Shown here in pieces: positions 1 to 7,667 of a DNA stretch of 64,000 nucleotides. Below the pieces are notes generated by a model that had not been told where the DNA came from, did no database searches, and saw nothing but the letters and a program-made list of their open reading frames with translations. Location: the NCBI GenBank assembly GCA_022648545.1, contig JALCMP010000002.1:62001-126000 (forward strand), in the 5' to 3' direction. Position 1 is the first letter of the stretch. Every line of letters begins with the position of its first letter. Origin of the DNA: Bacteroidales bacterium (lineage in GTDB: Bacteria > Bacteroidota > Bacteroidia > Bacteroidales > UBA932). A program made the position numbers and the translations under genes.

Positions 1-374
1 AAGGAAGCTCCGTCTATGAATTTCTGGGCTATAACCAGCCTCGCCTTGTCGTTCCTGTAATATTCGGTTTGTGCGAGAAGCATGCGCCCCGACAGCAGAA
101 AATCACGCGGCATGAAAGATCCCGTGTAATTCTCGTAATAATCGAAAAAATGTACGGCAATATCGCTCTGTCCTAAAAAGTTATAAAGGGAGCTGTTGGC
201 TCTTAGAGAACCGAATACATAAAATTCGCTGACATTTTCCACAGGGATGTAACGGGTATCTCCTTCGGTATACGAATTTTCGTCGGCTTCGTTTTGTATA
301 AGCGGAGTAAATTTTAGAGTATTATCCTTTCGTTCAAGAATTCCGGGATTGAACAGGTAATAAGTTTTTTTCAT
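1..374 (-). CDS. cas1: Cas1 CRISPR integrase, type I-B-like (N-terminal part, cut by window edge)
   Basis: Partial gene: the start codon is at 374 and the frame runs off the window at base 1, giving about 124 residues of a protein that is normally about 330. I translated this frame by hand. It opens MKKTYYLFNPGILERKDN and continues with IPVENVSEFYVFGS and HFFDYYENYTGSFMPRDFLL. These are the characteristic N-terminal beta-domain motifs of Cas1 from type I-B systems. Cas1 is the metal-dependent integrase that, with Cas2, inserts spacers into the CRISPR array. Its catalytic Glu/His/Asp residues lie in the C-terminal domain outside this window, so activity cannot be judged. It starts 19 bases after cas4 on the same strand, and cas2 is expected next, beyond the window. 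The start context TTAAACTATG also occurs at 29201 and 61210. Confidence 0.9.
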   Translation of the reverse strand, partial: MKKTYYLFNPGILERKDNTLKFTPLIQNEADENSYTEGDTRYIPVENVSEFYVFGSLRANSSLYNFLGQSDIAVHFFDYYENYTGSFMPRDFLLSGRMLLAQTEYYRNDKARLVIAQKFIDGAS

Positions 375-393
375 AGTTTAATATCATATCGTC

Positions 394-912
394 TTAGTCG
401 GGCTCGGTTTCTTCGGAATAGCAAAAATCATAATAACTGCACGACCGGCAAAAGCTGCGTTTTATTCTGGGCGGACAAGCATCGGAACTTATTATCCTTA
501 CTATTTCCTTTTCCATATTCGAGATTTTAGCCCGGTCGGCGTCGGTAAGTTCTACCGGCTCGGTCTTTCTCAGCACAGGATATTCAAGAATCCCTTTTAT
601 TCCGGATATGCCGTTCTTTTCAAACACATACATATAGTATTTGAGCTGCCATTCGTGAGCCGGTTCCATTTTGTCGGATTTCTTTATTTCGTGTATAACC
701 TTGTTTTTGGCGTCGTAGAAATCCACCTTTACCCCGTCAAGTTCCACCTCTTCGTATTTCCCCGATCTTTGCGGATAACTTTCCTCATGTATTAGCTTGC
801 CCTCGAACACAAGATCGGAAGTATGCTCCATTGAGATGCCGTTGGAAAAAAGCCACAACTTCCTATGGCATATCATATAATAATTAAAGTGTGTTCCGGT
901 TATTTCCATCAC
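394..912 (-). CDS. cas4: Cas4 family exonuclease (CRISPR adaptation)
   Basis: 172-residue Cas4 of the RecB/PD-(D/E)XK nuclease superfamily. Cas4 processes the ends of pre-spacers and selects PAM-bearing substrates together with Cas1-Cas2. Visible hallmarks are the four presumed 4Fe-4S cysteines (C15 in MICHRKLWLF, then C155, C158 and C164 near the C-terminus), H42, the D64...E75-x-K77 nuclease core (KVDFYDAKNKVIHEIKKS) and the Q89-x-x-Y motif (WQLKYYMY). Length is normal for the compact I-B type. It lies 7 bases after cas6 and 19 bases before cas1, so the three genes are surely cotranscribed. What is unusual is the position directly after cas6: in a standard I-B operon cas8b, cas7, cas5 and cas3 come in between. 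Confidence 0.92.
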   Translation of the reverse strand: MMEITGTHFNYYMICHRKLWLFSNGISMEHTSDLVFEGKLIHEESYPQRSGKYEEVELDGVKVDFYDAKNKVIHEIKKSDKMEPAHEWQLKYYMYVFEKNGISGIKGILEYPVLRKTEPVELTDADRAKISNMEKEIVRIISSDACPPRIKRSFCRSCSYYDFCYSEETEPD

Positions 913-919
913 TATTTAA

Positions 920-1696
920 TTAAACAGGTTCCACACATCCGAATCCCTGACTTCCCTGCTCTCCCACTCCGCAGTCGTAAGCTATTTTCATAAGTTCGGC
1001 AGGTGCCTTAATTTTGAAACGGCACAAGTAGCCGCGCACCCTGGTCTCCATGGGCGTTCCGGCTTTTATGGTTATAAGTTTGCTTTTCGGCCTATCCAAT
1101 ACTTCAAAACCGCATTGTGATTCGTCGTCAATATCTTTTCCGTAAAACGAGCGATACCTCCTTTTCAAATCGGAGATAACTGCGGGACACGCACGGGAAT
1201 CATCGGGAGAAAGATATACGGTAGTATCCGTATCAGGCTTGTATTTTATGCATATCGGAGACAGCGACCTAAATGTCATTTCATTCGTAAAGACAGGCGG
1301 TTCCATTGCCGTTATATTCCTCACAAGAAACCTGACGGAAGAATATCTGTCTCCTATTTCGAAAGACTGATTTGCAAAAATACCCTTTATGAATTCGCGA
1401 GTAGATATTTCGGGAAGAAAAGAAATCTGCCACCGTACCACGTCGGAAAAGATCCGCAGGCGTCCCGATTGTTTTAAAACACGATAGCTGTCCACCCCCA
1501 GTTGCGAAAAGGTAAAAAGCTTGAATTTCCGTCCCGTTTCCGTACCATAACCGTTATCGTGAAGCCATTCCGAAAAATCCCCACCTGCACGTGAAAGGAT
1601 CTTGTAGATTACGGCACTTTGTTCGTATTGATAATTTATAGGCAATATGTCTCCCGAGGCATTTTTGTCAAGTTGCAGATTCAATTGAAATCTCAT
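920..1696 (-). CDS. cas6: Cas6 pre-crRNA endoribonuclease
   Basis: 258-residue RAMP-fold Cas6, which cleaves the CRISPR precursor RNA inside each repeat to make crRNAs. The N-terminal ferredoxin-like domain begins MRFQLNLQLDKNASGDILPI. Y31 and H46 (in FSEWLHDNGY) sit where the general acid/base residues of the Cas6 family are found. The next segment, KFKLFTFSQL, is also typical. The C-terminus carries the family's glycine-rich loop, GVGEQGSQGFG. It is the first CRISPR gene of the run, 24 bases after a small membrane-protein gene and 7 bases before cas4. No array or repeat is visible nearby, so the RNA substrate is unknown. I saw no separate Bacteroidota-type promoter in the 24-base gap. Confidence 0.9.
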   Translation of the reverse strand: MRFQLNLQLDKNASGDILPINYQYEQSAVIYKILSRAGGDFSEWLHDNGYGTETGRKFKLFTFSQLGVDSYRVLKQSGRLRIFSDVVRWQISFLPEISTREFIKGIFANQSFEIGDRYSSVRFLVRNITAMEPPVFTNEMTFRSLSPICIKYKPDTDTTVYLSPDDSRACPAVISDLKRRYRSFYGKDIDDESQCGFEVLDRPKSKLITIKAGTPMETRVRGYLCRFKIKAPAELMKIAYDCGVGEQGSQGFGCVEPV

Positions 1697-1720
1697 GTTC
1701 CGTCCTATATAAAAATCATA

Positions 1721-2083
1721 TCACACCAGAACGGGCACTCCGTTGACTATCGCCCTTATTACAACTATATAGAGCATGAAAAGTGACATCAGGGCCACTA
1801 TTATCTGGAATATTATTTCGTTTACCAGTCTCACATGCAACACACGTAATGAACTTCCGTCGGGGTGCTCTTCCTGTGCCTGCTCTTTTTGCGCTTCCTT
1901 GTATGCGGATGTATATTTTCTGTTCTGTACTATTGAAAACAGCGACAGCATTATGCAGAACGTAACGAACGTTGCGTTTATCCAGAATCTGTTGGGCCCC
2001 AGGAACATTCCGTATATCGTAATTATTCCTGTTGCTGCAAATCCTATCATGGATATCATAAGGACGGTTTTTAAGAATTTCAT
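1721..2083 (-). CDS. Small three-helix membrane protein, function unknown
   Basis: 120 residues that I do not recognise as a named family. Three hydrophobic segments are visible at about residues 5-27, 34-52 and 88-112. A charged cytoplasmic-type loop (QNRKYTSAYKEAQKEQAQEE) lies between the second and third. There is no cleavable signal peptide or cysteine lipobox. It sits 20 bases after the GH37/GH63-like gene and 24 bases before cas6, all on the minus strand, so it is probably part of one transcript with them. Whether it has anything to do with CRISPR is unproven; being an unrelated neighbour is the default reading. Confidence 0.7.
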   Translation of the reverse strand: MKFLKTVLMISMIGFAATGIITIYGMFLGPNRFWINATFVTFCIMLSLFSIVQNRKYTSAYKEAQKEQAQEEHPDGSSLRVLHVRLVNEIIFQIIVALMSLFMLYIVVIRAIVNGVPVLV

Positions 2084-2103
2084 ATCTGATAGTTTTTATA
2101 GTT

Positions 2104-3459
2104 TCATTTTATTTCCAATAAATAAGGTTGTCCGGAAACAAGACTTTCCATTACGCTTCTAAGACATAGATTCCAGCTTATGAAGCCTACGAAATTCCCG
2201 TCCTTGTCCACATAACTTTGAGCAGGAGCAAGAGGCTTTCCGGTATCGGCATCGTAAGACTCGTGCATCGTTCCGTATTTCCGGAGATCGCGCAGCAGCA
2301 TGTTTCCTACCGTGCCCGCCATCCAGTTTATTCCGTCCTCCAGACCGTAGTTATGAAGAGCTATGGCATCTATGCAGTTCGCATTTACCCACACCGGCCC
2401 CTGCCAGTTGGAAAACGGTACTATTATGTTTTTATTATTATAGTCGGGATCTTTTGCAGACAATGAACGGAATCCGTATTTGCCCTTCATTTCGGAAGGA
2501 TTCAATAAATATTTTTTCAGCATGGCGCGTCCGTCCTCTTTTGATGCAAGTTTTTCCACCAAAGGCCAGAAGCAGGAATAGCTTATTCTTTTATAAAAAT
2601 TACCGGTAGACCTGTCCACATTATAATACATTTTGTCGGCATCGCTCCACAGATATTTGTTTATGGCATTTTTAACTGAATCGGCTTCGGCTTTGTATTT
2701 TGCTGCATCATTTTTATATCCCAGTTCTTTCGCAATAATAGCCTGAGCCTTAAACTCCCTGAGCTGCATTGTACTCATGTCGCATGCGAGGAACGATCTG
2801 TGATCTTCCTTATAAAAATAATTCAGGGCCGGATTATTGTCCGCGCCGCTCTGTCCTGCATTGAGCCAGAAATAGAGGCCGGTAAGAGAGTCTCTTTCCG
2901 TTTTATCCCTGTAAGATAACACCCTGCACAGTTTTTCGTAATATGGTTCGAGCCAGGTAAAATCGTTCATCGCACGGCTGGCAAGCAACGCTCCCTGAGA
3001 AAGAAAGGGTTTCATGGAAAATTTGCCGAAAACGGGACGCGGCCCTTCGGTGGTGGCACATCCCGGTACATATCCATCACTATCAACACAATTAAGGAAA
3101 TTAAGCACCCAGTATTTCAGATATTCGGGCTTACCTCGGCTCAGAAAATAATTTCCCATAAAGAAACCGTCCCAGTCCCACATCTGCTGGTAAAAACCCG
3201 ACGGTATAAGATACGGATATTTCAAATACCCTTCTGCCGGACGTATGACCTTATGTTCTATCTTATCATAATACCCGCCCAGTTCGGTAAGTATATCGTT
3301 CAGACTGTCGCGGTTGAATATATATATGGATTCGGCTGGAATTTCGCCCTTTCCGGAATTCTTGCTTTCTGAAAATGAAAGCGGAAGAGAGACAACGAGC
3401 ATTACGGTTGCAGCCAAAAGAAAAACTATTGAAACATAAAACAAAAAAGGTTTTTTCAT
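2104..3459 (-). CDS. GH37/GH63-like (alpha/alpha)6-barrel glycoside hydrolase, exported
   Basis: 451 residues with an N-terminal hydrophobic segment (about 5-28) that acts as signal peptide or membrane anchor. The rest matches the (alpha/alpha)6-barrel alpha-glucosidase group to which trehalases (GH37) and GH63 enzymes belong. Visible motifs are MWDWDGFFMGNYF (about 93-105), QSGADNNPAL with D207 as likely general acid, NWQGPVWVNANC (351-362) and GTMHESYDADTG with E400 as likely base. The substrate cannot be named from sequence; trehalose, alpha-glucosides and mannosylglycerate-type substrates are all possible. It is the first gene of a run that continues through a membrane protein into cas6-cas4-cas1. 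No Susc/SusD genes are nearby, so it is not an obvious part of a polysaccharide locus. Confidence 0.75.
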   Translation of the reverse strand: MKKPFLFYVSIVFLLAATVMLVVSLPLSFSESKNSGKGEIPAESIYIFNRDSLNDILTELGGYYDKIEHKVIRPAEGYLKYPYLIPSGFYQQMWDWDGFFMGNYFLSRGKPEYLKYWVLNFLNCVDSDGYVPGCATTEGPRPVFGKFSMKPFLSQGALLASRAMNDFTWLEPYYEKLCRVLSYRDKTERDSLTGLYFWLNAGQSGADNNPALNYFYKEDHRSFLACDMSTMQLREFKAQAIIAKELGYKNDAAKYKAEADSVKNAINKYLWSDADKMYYNVDRSTGNFYKRISYSCFWPLVEKLASKEDGRAMLKKYLLNPSEMKGKYGFRSLSAKDPDYNNKNIIVPFSNWQGPVWVNANCIDAIALHNYGLEDGINWMAGTVGNMLLRDLRKYGTMHESYDADTGKPLAPAQSYVDKDGNFVGFISWNLCLRSVMESLVSGQPYLLEIK

Positions 3460-3508
3460 AAGAAATAAATATTCTTTATAAAATTAAATATTTTTCTCAA
3501 TATATAAA

Positions 3509-3542
3509 ACCCCGACAGCCTTTTTGCGGTTGCCGGGGTCTA
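3509..3542 (-). terminator. Hairpin terminator after the rubrerythrin gene
   Basis: ACCCCGACAGCC (3509-3520) pairs with GGTTGCCGGGGT (3528-3539) over a 7-base loop, with one mismatch and one wobble. Read on the minus strand it is followed by a T-rich stretch (TTTTATAT). It lies just after the 3' end of the rubrerythrin gene, which fits Rho-independent termination. Confidence 0.6.
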
Positions 3543-3580
3543 CTTTTAAATGAAAAACTTTTTTAACCTTGTCCTTTTAT

Positions 3581-4138
3581 TTATTTTTTGAAATATCTTT
3601 TATACAGTCCCTGAAAACCCTGACAGTGGCGTGCCTCATCTCTTGCCATCTCGTGTACGGTATCATGTATGGCATCGAGATTCAATTTTTTCGCACGGAC
3701 TGCTATGCGGGTCTTATCTTCACATGCACCCTGTTCTGCCTGTATCCTCTTTTCAAGATTTGTTTTGGTATCCCAGACTATATCTCCTAACAGTTCGGCA
3801 AATTTGGAAGCATGTTCTGCTTCCTGCAAAGCATATCTGTGAAAAGCTTCGGCTATTTCCGGATATCCTTCCCTTTCGGCCTGACGGCTCATGGCAAGAT
3901 ACATACCCACTTCCGAACACTCCGCGGTAAAATGGGAATTAAGATCTTTTTTCATTTCATCATCGGTATCCTTGGCAACACCAAGAACATGTTCCGATGC
4001 AAAAGTAAGCTCGTCACTCGCATCTTCCTTAATTTCCTTGAATTTCGAAGCAGGAGCTCCGCATACCGGACATTTCTCAGGAGGCTCCGGACCTTCGTGT
4101 ACATAACCGCAAACGGTACAAATAAATTTTTTGTTCAT
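3581..4138 (-). CDS. Reverse rubrerythrin (peroxide-reducing non-haem iron protein)
   Basis: 185 residues in the reversed domain order: an N-terminal rubredoxin-like Fe(Cys)4 domain (C7/C10 in CTVCGY, C23/C26 in CPVCGA), then a ferritin-like diiron domain from about residue 45. The diiron Glu/His ligands lie in helices containing [24 protein letters not shown] and [11 protein letters not shown]. Such proteins reduce hydrogen peroxide using electrons passed from NAD(P)H or rubredoxin systems and protect anaerobes from oxygen. A longer reading could begin at 4198, but a clear -7 box (TATCTTTG, 4196-4203 on the minus strand) overlaps that codon, so I place the start at 4138, which opens [12 protein letters not shown]. 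It is followed by a hairpin terminator and appears to be a single-gene unit. Confidence 0.92.
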   Translation of the reverse strand: MNKKFICTVCGYVHEGPEPPEKCPVCGAPASKFKEIKEDASDELTFASEHVLGVAKDTDDEMKKDLNSHFTAECSEVGMYLAMSRQAEREGYPEIAEAFHRYALQEAEHASKFAELLGDIVWDTKTNLEKRIQAEQGACEDKTRIAVRAKKLNLDAIHDTVHEMARDEARHCQGFQGLYKRYFKK

Positions 4139-4195
4139 ATTTATTAAATTTTTAAGGTATTGATTTGTTTTTTGTGTTTGTTTTGAATTATTATC

Positions 4196-4226
4196 CAAAG
4201 ATAACTATTCTAATTTTAAATGCAAT
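4196..4226 (-). promoter_or_regulatory. Bacteroidota-type promoter of the reverse rubrerythrin gene
   Basis: On the minus strand ATTG (4223-4226), a 19-base spacer and TATCTTTG (4196-4203) match the TTG...TAnnTTTG pattern. Transcription would start near 4189, leaving a leader of about 50 bases to the ATG at 4138. The box overlaps the alternative upstream start and so rules it out. Confidence 0.6.
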
Positions 4227-4343
4227 AATTTTTTTTCGGATTCTGCCTCAGGATAGTGCCGGAAGCGGACACGAAAGACGGATCCGGCAATTATGTTACC
4301 GGTAAATATATTAATTTCCAGGATTTTATTTTACAGGAATTCT

Positions 4344-5429
4344 TTATTTTTCAGAAAGGAAAGCGTTTACTCTCTCCCCTACATTTTTTTGAAGATTCCT
4401 GTAAAAAAATTGATAATCGTATAAATGATATACTCCTTTCTGGAAGACCGATAAAATAGGTGGATATTCGTCGGGATCAATGTCGGTGGCAACCAGCGTT
4501 CCGCGCGGCAAAGTTATATAGGCCCCGGTAAGATGAGGTTTTTCAGAAACTATATTTCCGGAATAATCAGTAAAACAGGCTCCTTCGTTCATGGATTTGT
4601 CCGCATAGGTTCCGTCGGTTTTCCAATTAAGAGGATTTATAGACAAGGTGTTATGCGGTACTATCATGGTGCTGTCTATGCCTGCCGCCTCTGTGCTGAA
4701 CGTTATTATTACTCCAGTATCTTTTTCTCCCGATGCCATCTTAAGCTGGGGATATTCTTCCGTTTCCTTTTTCGTAACCCTCCAGCCTATTGCATATGCA
4801 GCAACAAAATGCCCTTCGTATTTTTTTTGCGCAAACAGATCTTTCATAAGCATAATACACATTTCCGAACCTTGCGAAAAACCGGCCAGGACAAAAGGCC
4901 TGTTGTTATTAAAATGATCCATATAATAAAGGAACGCCTTGCGTACATCGGAATAAGCCGTTTGCATTACTATATCTTGTTTTTCCGGCAACAATGAATA
5001 AGCAGAAAGTGAACATTGGCGATAATACGGCGCATACAGTTTGCAGGATTCTTCATAAATTCCTCTCTCCATATTAAGAGCACCTGAAAATTTTATCTTT
5101 GTCAAAGAATCATTCAGAGACATATTATAAACCAAAAGAGAATCTGCTCCGGCGGAGAGATCGACGTCCCCGCCTCCTCCGGCAGGGATATCCCCGCCAG
5201 ACCTTTTCCCAAGAAAAACCGTCGGACAAACCAAAAACACATCCGCAGGTCTATTTTCCCCTGTTCCGCAATAAGCCCAGCTGCTCCTTTCTGCATAATC
5301 AACACTACTCGCATACTCCTTATTGCCCTTATAACCCGAATTATTCCCACCGCATCCGGCAGCCGCCGCAACCGTCAAAAACAGAACCGCGGCAAAATTA
5401 ATATAAACACCCCGTAGAAACTTTTTCAT
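4344..5429 (-). CDS. DUF3089-family lipoprotein, alpha/beta-hydrolase fold
   Basis: 361 residues. The N-terminus (KKFLRGVYINFAAVLFLTV, then AAAAGCGG) is a lipoprotein signal with the lipid-accepting cysteine at about 26. The body matches DUF3089: PADVFLVCPTVFLG, a YAPYYRQ segment, the helix SDVRKAFLYYMDHFNNNRPF, and the nucleophile elbow GFSQGSEM, whose serine is the presumed catalytic residue. This family has an alpha/beta-hydrolase fold and most members have no assigned substrate; some resemble esterases or lipases. A glycine/aspartate-rich insertion (residues about 78-95, GGDIPAGGGGDVDLS) is unusual. It appears monocistronic. The 5' side faces the inverted-repeat element at 5451-5553. Confidence 0.8.
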   Translation of the reverse strand: MKKFLRGVYINFAAVLFLTVAAAAGCGGNNSGYKGNKEYASSVDYAERSSWAYCGTGENRPADVFLVCPTVFLGKRSGGDIPAGGGGDVDLSAGADSLLVYNMSLNDSLTKIKFSGALNMERGIYEESCKLYAPYYRQCSLSAYSLLPEKQDIVMQTAYSDVRKAFLYYMDHFNNNRPFVLAGFSQGSEMCIMLMKDLFAQKKYEGHFVAAYAIGWRVTKKETEEYPQLKMASGEKDTGVIITFSTEAAGIDSTMIVPHNTLSINPLNWKTDGTYADKSMNEGACFTDYSGNIVSEKPHLTGAYITLPRGTLVATDIDPDEYPPILSVFQKGVYHLYDYQFFYRNLQKNVGERVNAFLSEK

Positions 5430-5450
5430 AATGGCGTAAAAATAGGAAAT

Positions 5451-5553
5451 TAACTGGAGTTAGCAGAAATATTGCGCCACAATAAAAAATAAATGACTGA
5501 TTTACAGGCATGTTAAAATTTAAGTGGCGCACTTTTCGAGCTAACTCCAGTTA
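5451..5553. repeat. 103-bp element bounded by 30-base imperfect inverted repeats
   Basis: The left arm is TAACTGGAGTTAGC (5451-5464), 9 unrelated bases, then GCGCCAC (5474-5480). The right arm is GTGGCGC (5524-5530), 9 bases, then GCTAACTCCAGTTA (5540-5553). The outer 14 bases and inner 7 bases are perfect inverted copies at identical spacing. The 14-mer is itself near-palindromic (TAACT-GG-AGTTA). The 43-base centre is AT-rich and has no reading frame of note. I see no target-site duplication. It lies between the DUF3089 gene and the GH32 gene, 66 bases before the latter's -7 box. Candidates are a short non-autonomous mobile element, a paired operator site, or a large RNA hairpin. Confidence 0.7.
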
Positions 5554-5619
5554 GCCTCCCATGCAACATCATTACATAAAATTGTTCGATTTGTTATAGT
5601 TGCGGGACTACAGTCTGCT

Positions 5620-5627
5620 TATTTTTG
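5620..5627 (+). promoter_or_regulatory. Candidate -7 box of the fructan cassette
   Basis: TATTTTTG fits TAnnTTTG and would start transcription near 5633, about 18 bases before the GH32 start codon. A matching -33 box at normal spacing is not evident, which suits an activator-dependent promoter. Confidence 0.4.
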
Positions 5628-5650
5628 TGTATTGATAAAGCATAATTGAC

Positions 5651-7648
5651 ATGAATCGTATCATAAAAGTATTATTTTCTTCTTTTTATTTAATATTCTT
5701 ATTATCCTCCTCAACGGAGTCTTTATATGCCTGTCAGAATTCACTGACGGATAGTTTAAAGCACGTCAACAGTTTGCTGCAGACTAATAATGGTAGCAGC
5801 GGAACATGTGATTTCCATGTTAAAGACATGGGAGAGGGAAATTATCTTATAAAATTTAATGTAGCGTTCCGCTACCTGATGCTGCCCATAGAAGAGGCCG
5901 CGCCGGAGAGCAGCGTAAGGATAATATCGGATTTCCTTACCAGAGAGGAATATAATATAAGACTGGCTTTTAATAAAACGGATTATACAGTACCACTGGA
6001 TCTGGAAGAGTACAAGGGTAAAAATATTATTATTTACATTCATAACCCATCTTATACTGAACGCGGGTTCAGTGAAATGGCAATAAGGAATCTCGTTTTT
6101 TGCGATTCCCTGCCCGCCTGCGGAACAGACGGACATTGCTGCACGCCGGAAGAGACAACGCCGTGGCGCCCGGAATATCATTTCACACCTCCATATGGCT
6201 GGATGAACGATCCTAACGGTCTGTTTTACAAAGCCGGGAAATACAATCTTTACTATCAGTACAATCCATATGCGGCCATATGGGGCAACATGCACTGGGG
6301 ACACGCAGAAAGCACGGACCTCGTACATTGGAAAAATCTACCCGTAGCCCTCAGGCCGGACGCACTGGGAGCCATTTTCAGCGGAAGCTGCATAGTGGAC
6401 AAGGATAATACGGCTGGATTCGGAGCCGGAACAGTATTTGCCTTCTACACATCTGCCGGCACACGGCAAAAGCAGTGTATGGCATACAGCACCGACAACG
6501 GAAAAACTTTTACCAAATATTCCGGCAATCCAATAATAACCTCCACAGAAACAGATTTCCGTGACCCTAAAGTAATATGGTATCCGCCGCAAAAAAAATG
6601 GATAATGTGCATAGCGGCAGGACAGCATATTGAATTCTACACATCCTCAAATCTAAAAGAATGGTCGTATTCAGGAAAATTCGGAGACGGATACGGATGC
6701 CACAAAGGGGTATGGGAATGCCCGGATCTTATAAAGATGCCGGTAAAGCCTGTTAACGAGCCTGAGAACTTTATTAAAAAGCAGGCCGGCAAAACCGGGA
6801 CGGAACACCCGGAAGCGGAATACAAATGGGCTCTTATAGTAAACATTAACCCCGGCGGTCCGTACGGAGGATCGGCCACGCAATACTTCATAGGGGAATT
6901 CAACGGAAAAACCTTCTCATGCAACACTCCGTGCAAGACAAAATGGATGGATTACGGCAAGGATTTCTATGCAGCAACAACATGGAACAATCTTCCCGAA
7001 GACAATATAACGTTACTCCCCTGGATGAGCAACTGGCAATACGCAAACCACGTCCCTACAAAAATTTTTCGAAGCTCCATGGGTCTACCGCGACAGCTTT
7101 TCCTTTACAAAACCAATGGAGATTACTACTTGGGCAATCGCCCGGTCGACGAAATAAAAAAGGCAGAAGGAATTCCCGTCAGGTTTAAAACGATTCTTAA
7201 AAAAGGAAAAACGCGAACCATAAAATTGCCTCATTCAAACGGAACATACTCGCTGAACATAAAGATAAAACACGCAAATAAAGGAAATATTAACATAACT
7301 CTTGCCAACGGAAAAGGCGAACACATAACCCTCTCATGCAACTATGCAAAAGACACGATATCGTTCGACCGCAGCAAAAGCGGACGCACGGACTTTGACA
7401 TTCATTTCTCCGAAAAGACATATTCGCCTCTCGGCACCACCTCCATAGACATCTACGTAGATAAAAGCAGCATGGAGATTTTCGACACCGCCGGAAAATG
7501 GTCTATGACCAACCTCGTTTTCCCAAATGCGCCATATGACAGGATAATTTTAAAAGAATCACCAAAAACCGCTACAAGCGACGAGGGTGGAAGATGCAAT
7601 ATCGAAATCAAGTTCCGTCCAATAACAATCGACTCTGCAAAAAATTGA
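5651..7648 (+). CDS. GH32 fructan hydrolase (levanase/inulinase/fructosidase type)
   Basis: 665 residues, exported. The N-terminal hydrophobic segment ends in SLYAC; C28 could be a lipidated cysteine although the lipobox is not ideal. A beta-rich N-terminal domain (about 45-155) precedes the five-bladed propeller and C-terminal beta-sandwich typical of GH32. Catalytic residues are visible: nucleophile D187 in WMNDPNG, stabiliser D305 in FRDP, and acid/base E356 in WECPDL. The family hydrolyses beta-fructosyl bonds in levan, inulin and sucrose; sequence alone does not settle endo or exo action or linkage. A polar insert of about 30 residues follows the ECPD motif. It heads a cassette with a sugar permease (19-base gap), fructokinase and a fructose-type sensor, so fructan or sucrose use is well supported. 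Confidence 0.92.
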   Translation: MNRIIKVLFSSFYLIFLLSSSTESLYACQNSLTDSLKHVNSLLQTNNGSSGTCDFHVKDMGEGNYLIKFNVAFRYLMLPIEEAAPESSVRIISDFLTREEYNIRLAFNKTDYTVPLDLEEYKGKNIIIYIHNPSYTERGFSEMAIRNLVFCDSLPACGTDGHCCTPEETTPWRPEYHFTPPYGWMNDPNGLFYKAGKYNLYYQYNPYAAIWGNMHWGHAESTDLVHWKNLPVALRPDALGAIFSGSCIVDKDNTAGFGAGTVFAFYTSAGTRQKQCMAYSTDNGKTFTKYSGNPIITSTETDFRDPKVIWYPPQKKWIMCIAAGQHIEFYTSSNLKEWSYSGKFGDGYGCHKGVWECPDLIKMPVKPVNEPENFIKKQAGKTGTEHPEAEYKWALIVNINPGGPYGGSATQYFIGEFNGKTFSCNTPCKTKWMDYGKDFYAATTWNNLPEDNITLLPWMSNWQYANHVPTKIFRSSMGLPRQLFLYKTNGDYYLGNRPVDEIKKAEGIPVRFKTILKKGKTRTIKLPHSNGTYSLNIKIKHANKGNINITLANGKGEHITLSCNYAKDTISFDRSKSGRTDFDIHFSEKTYSPLGTTSIDIYVDKSSMEIFDTAGKWSMTNLVFPNAPYDRIILKESPKTATSDEGGRCNIEIKFRPITIDSAKN

Positions 7649-7667
7649 AAAAACAATATTACAAATC

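Noticed and set aside
1697-1720. CRISPR repeat or leader in the gap before cas6
   Set aside because: Only 24 bases with no repeated unit. No array is present anywhere in the window.
1776-2162. 128-residue plus-strand open frame over the small membrane protein
   Set aside because: It is the complement of a minus-strand gene with clear transmembrane pattern and operon spacing.
4256-4459. 67-residue open frame on the plus strand
   Set aside because: It lies in the non-coding strand of the DUF3089 gene's 3' end and its upstream gap. It has no family likeness and low coding character.
5099-5401. Proline/arginine-rich 100-residue frame opposite the DUF3089 signal region
   Set aside because: It is a low-complexity shadow of the real gene on the other strand.
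5451-5553. Complete insertion sequence
   Set aside because: The element is only 103 bases, codes for nothing and shows no flanking duplication, so it is listed as a repeat only.
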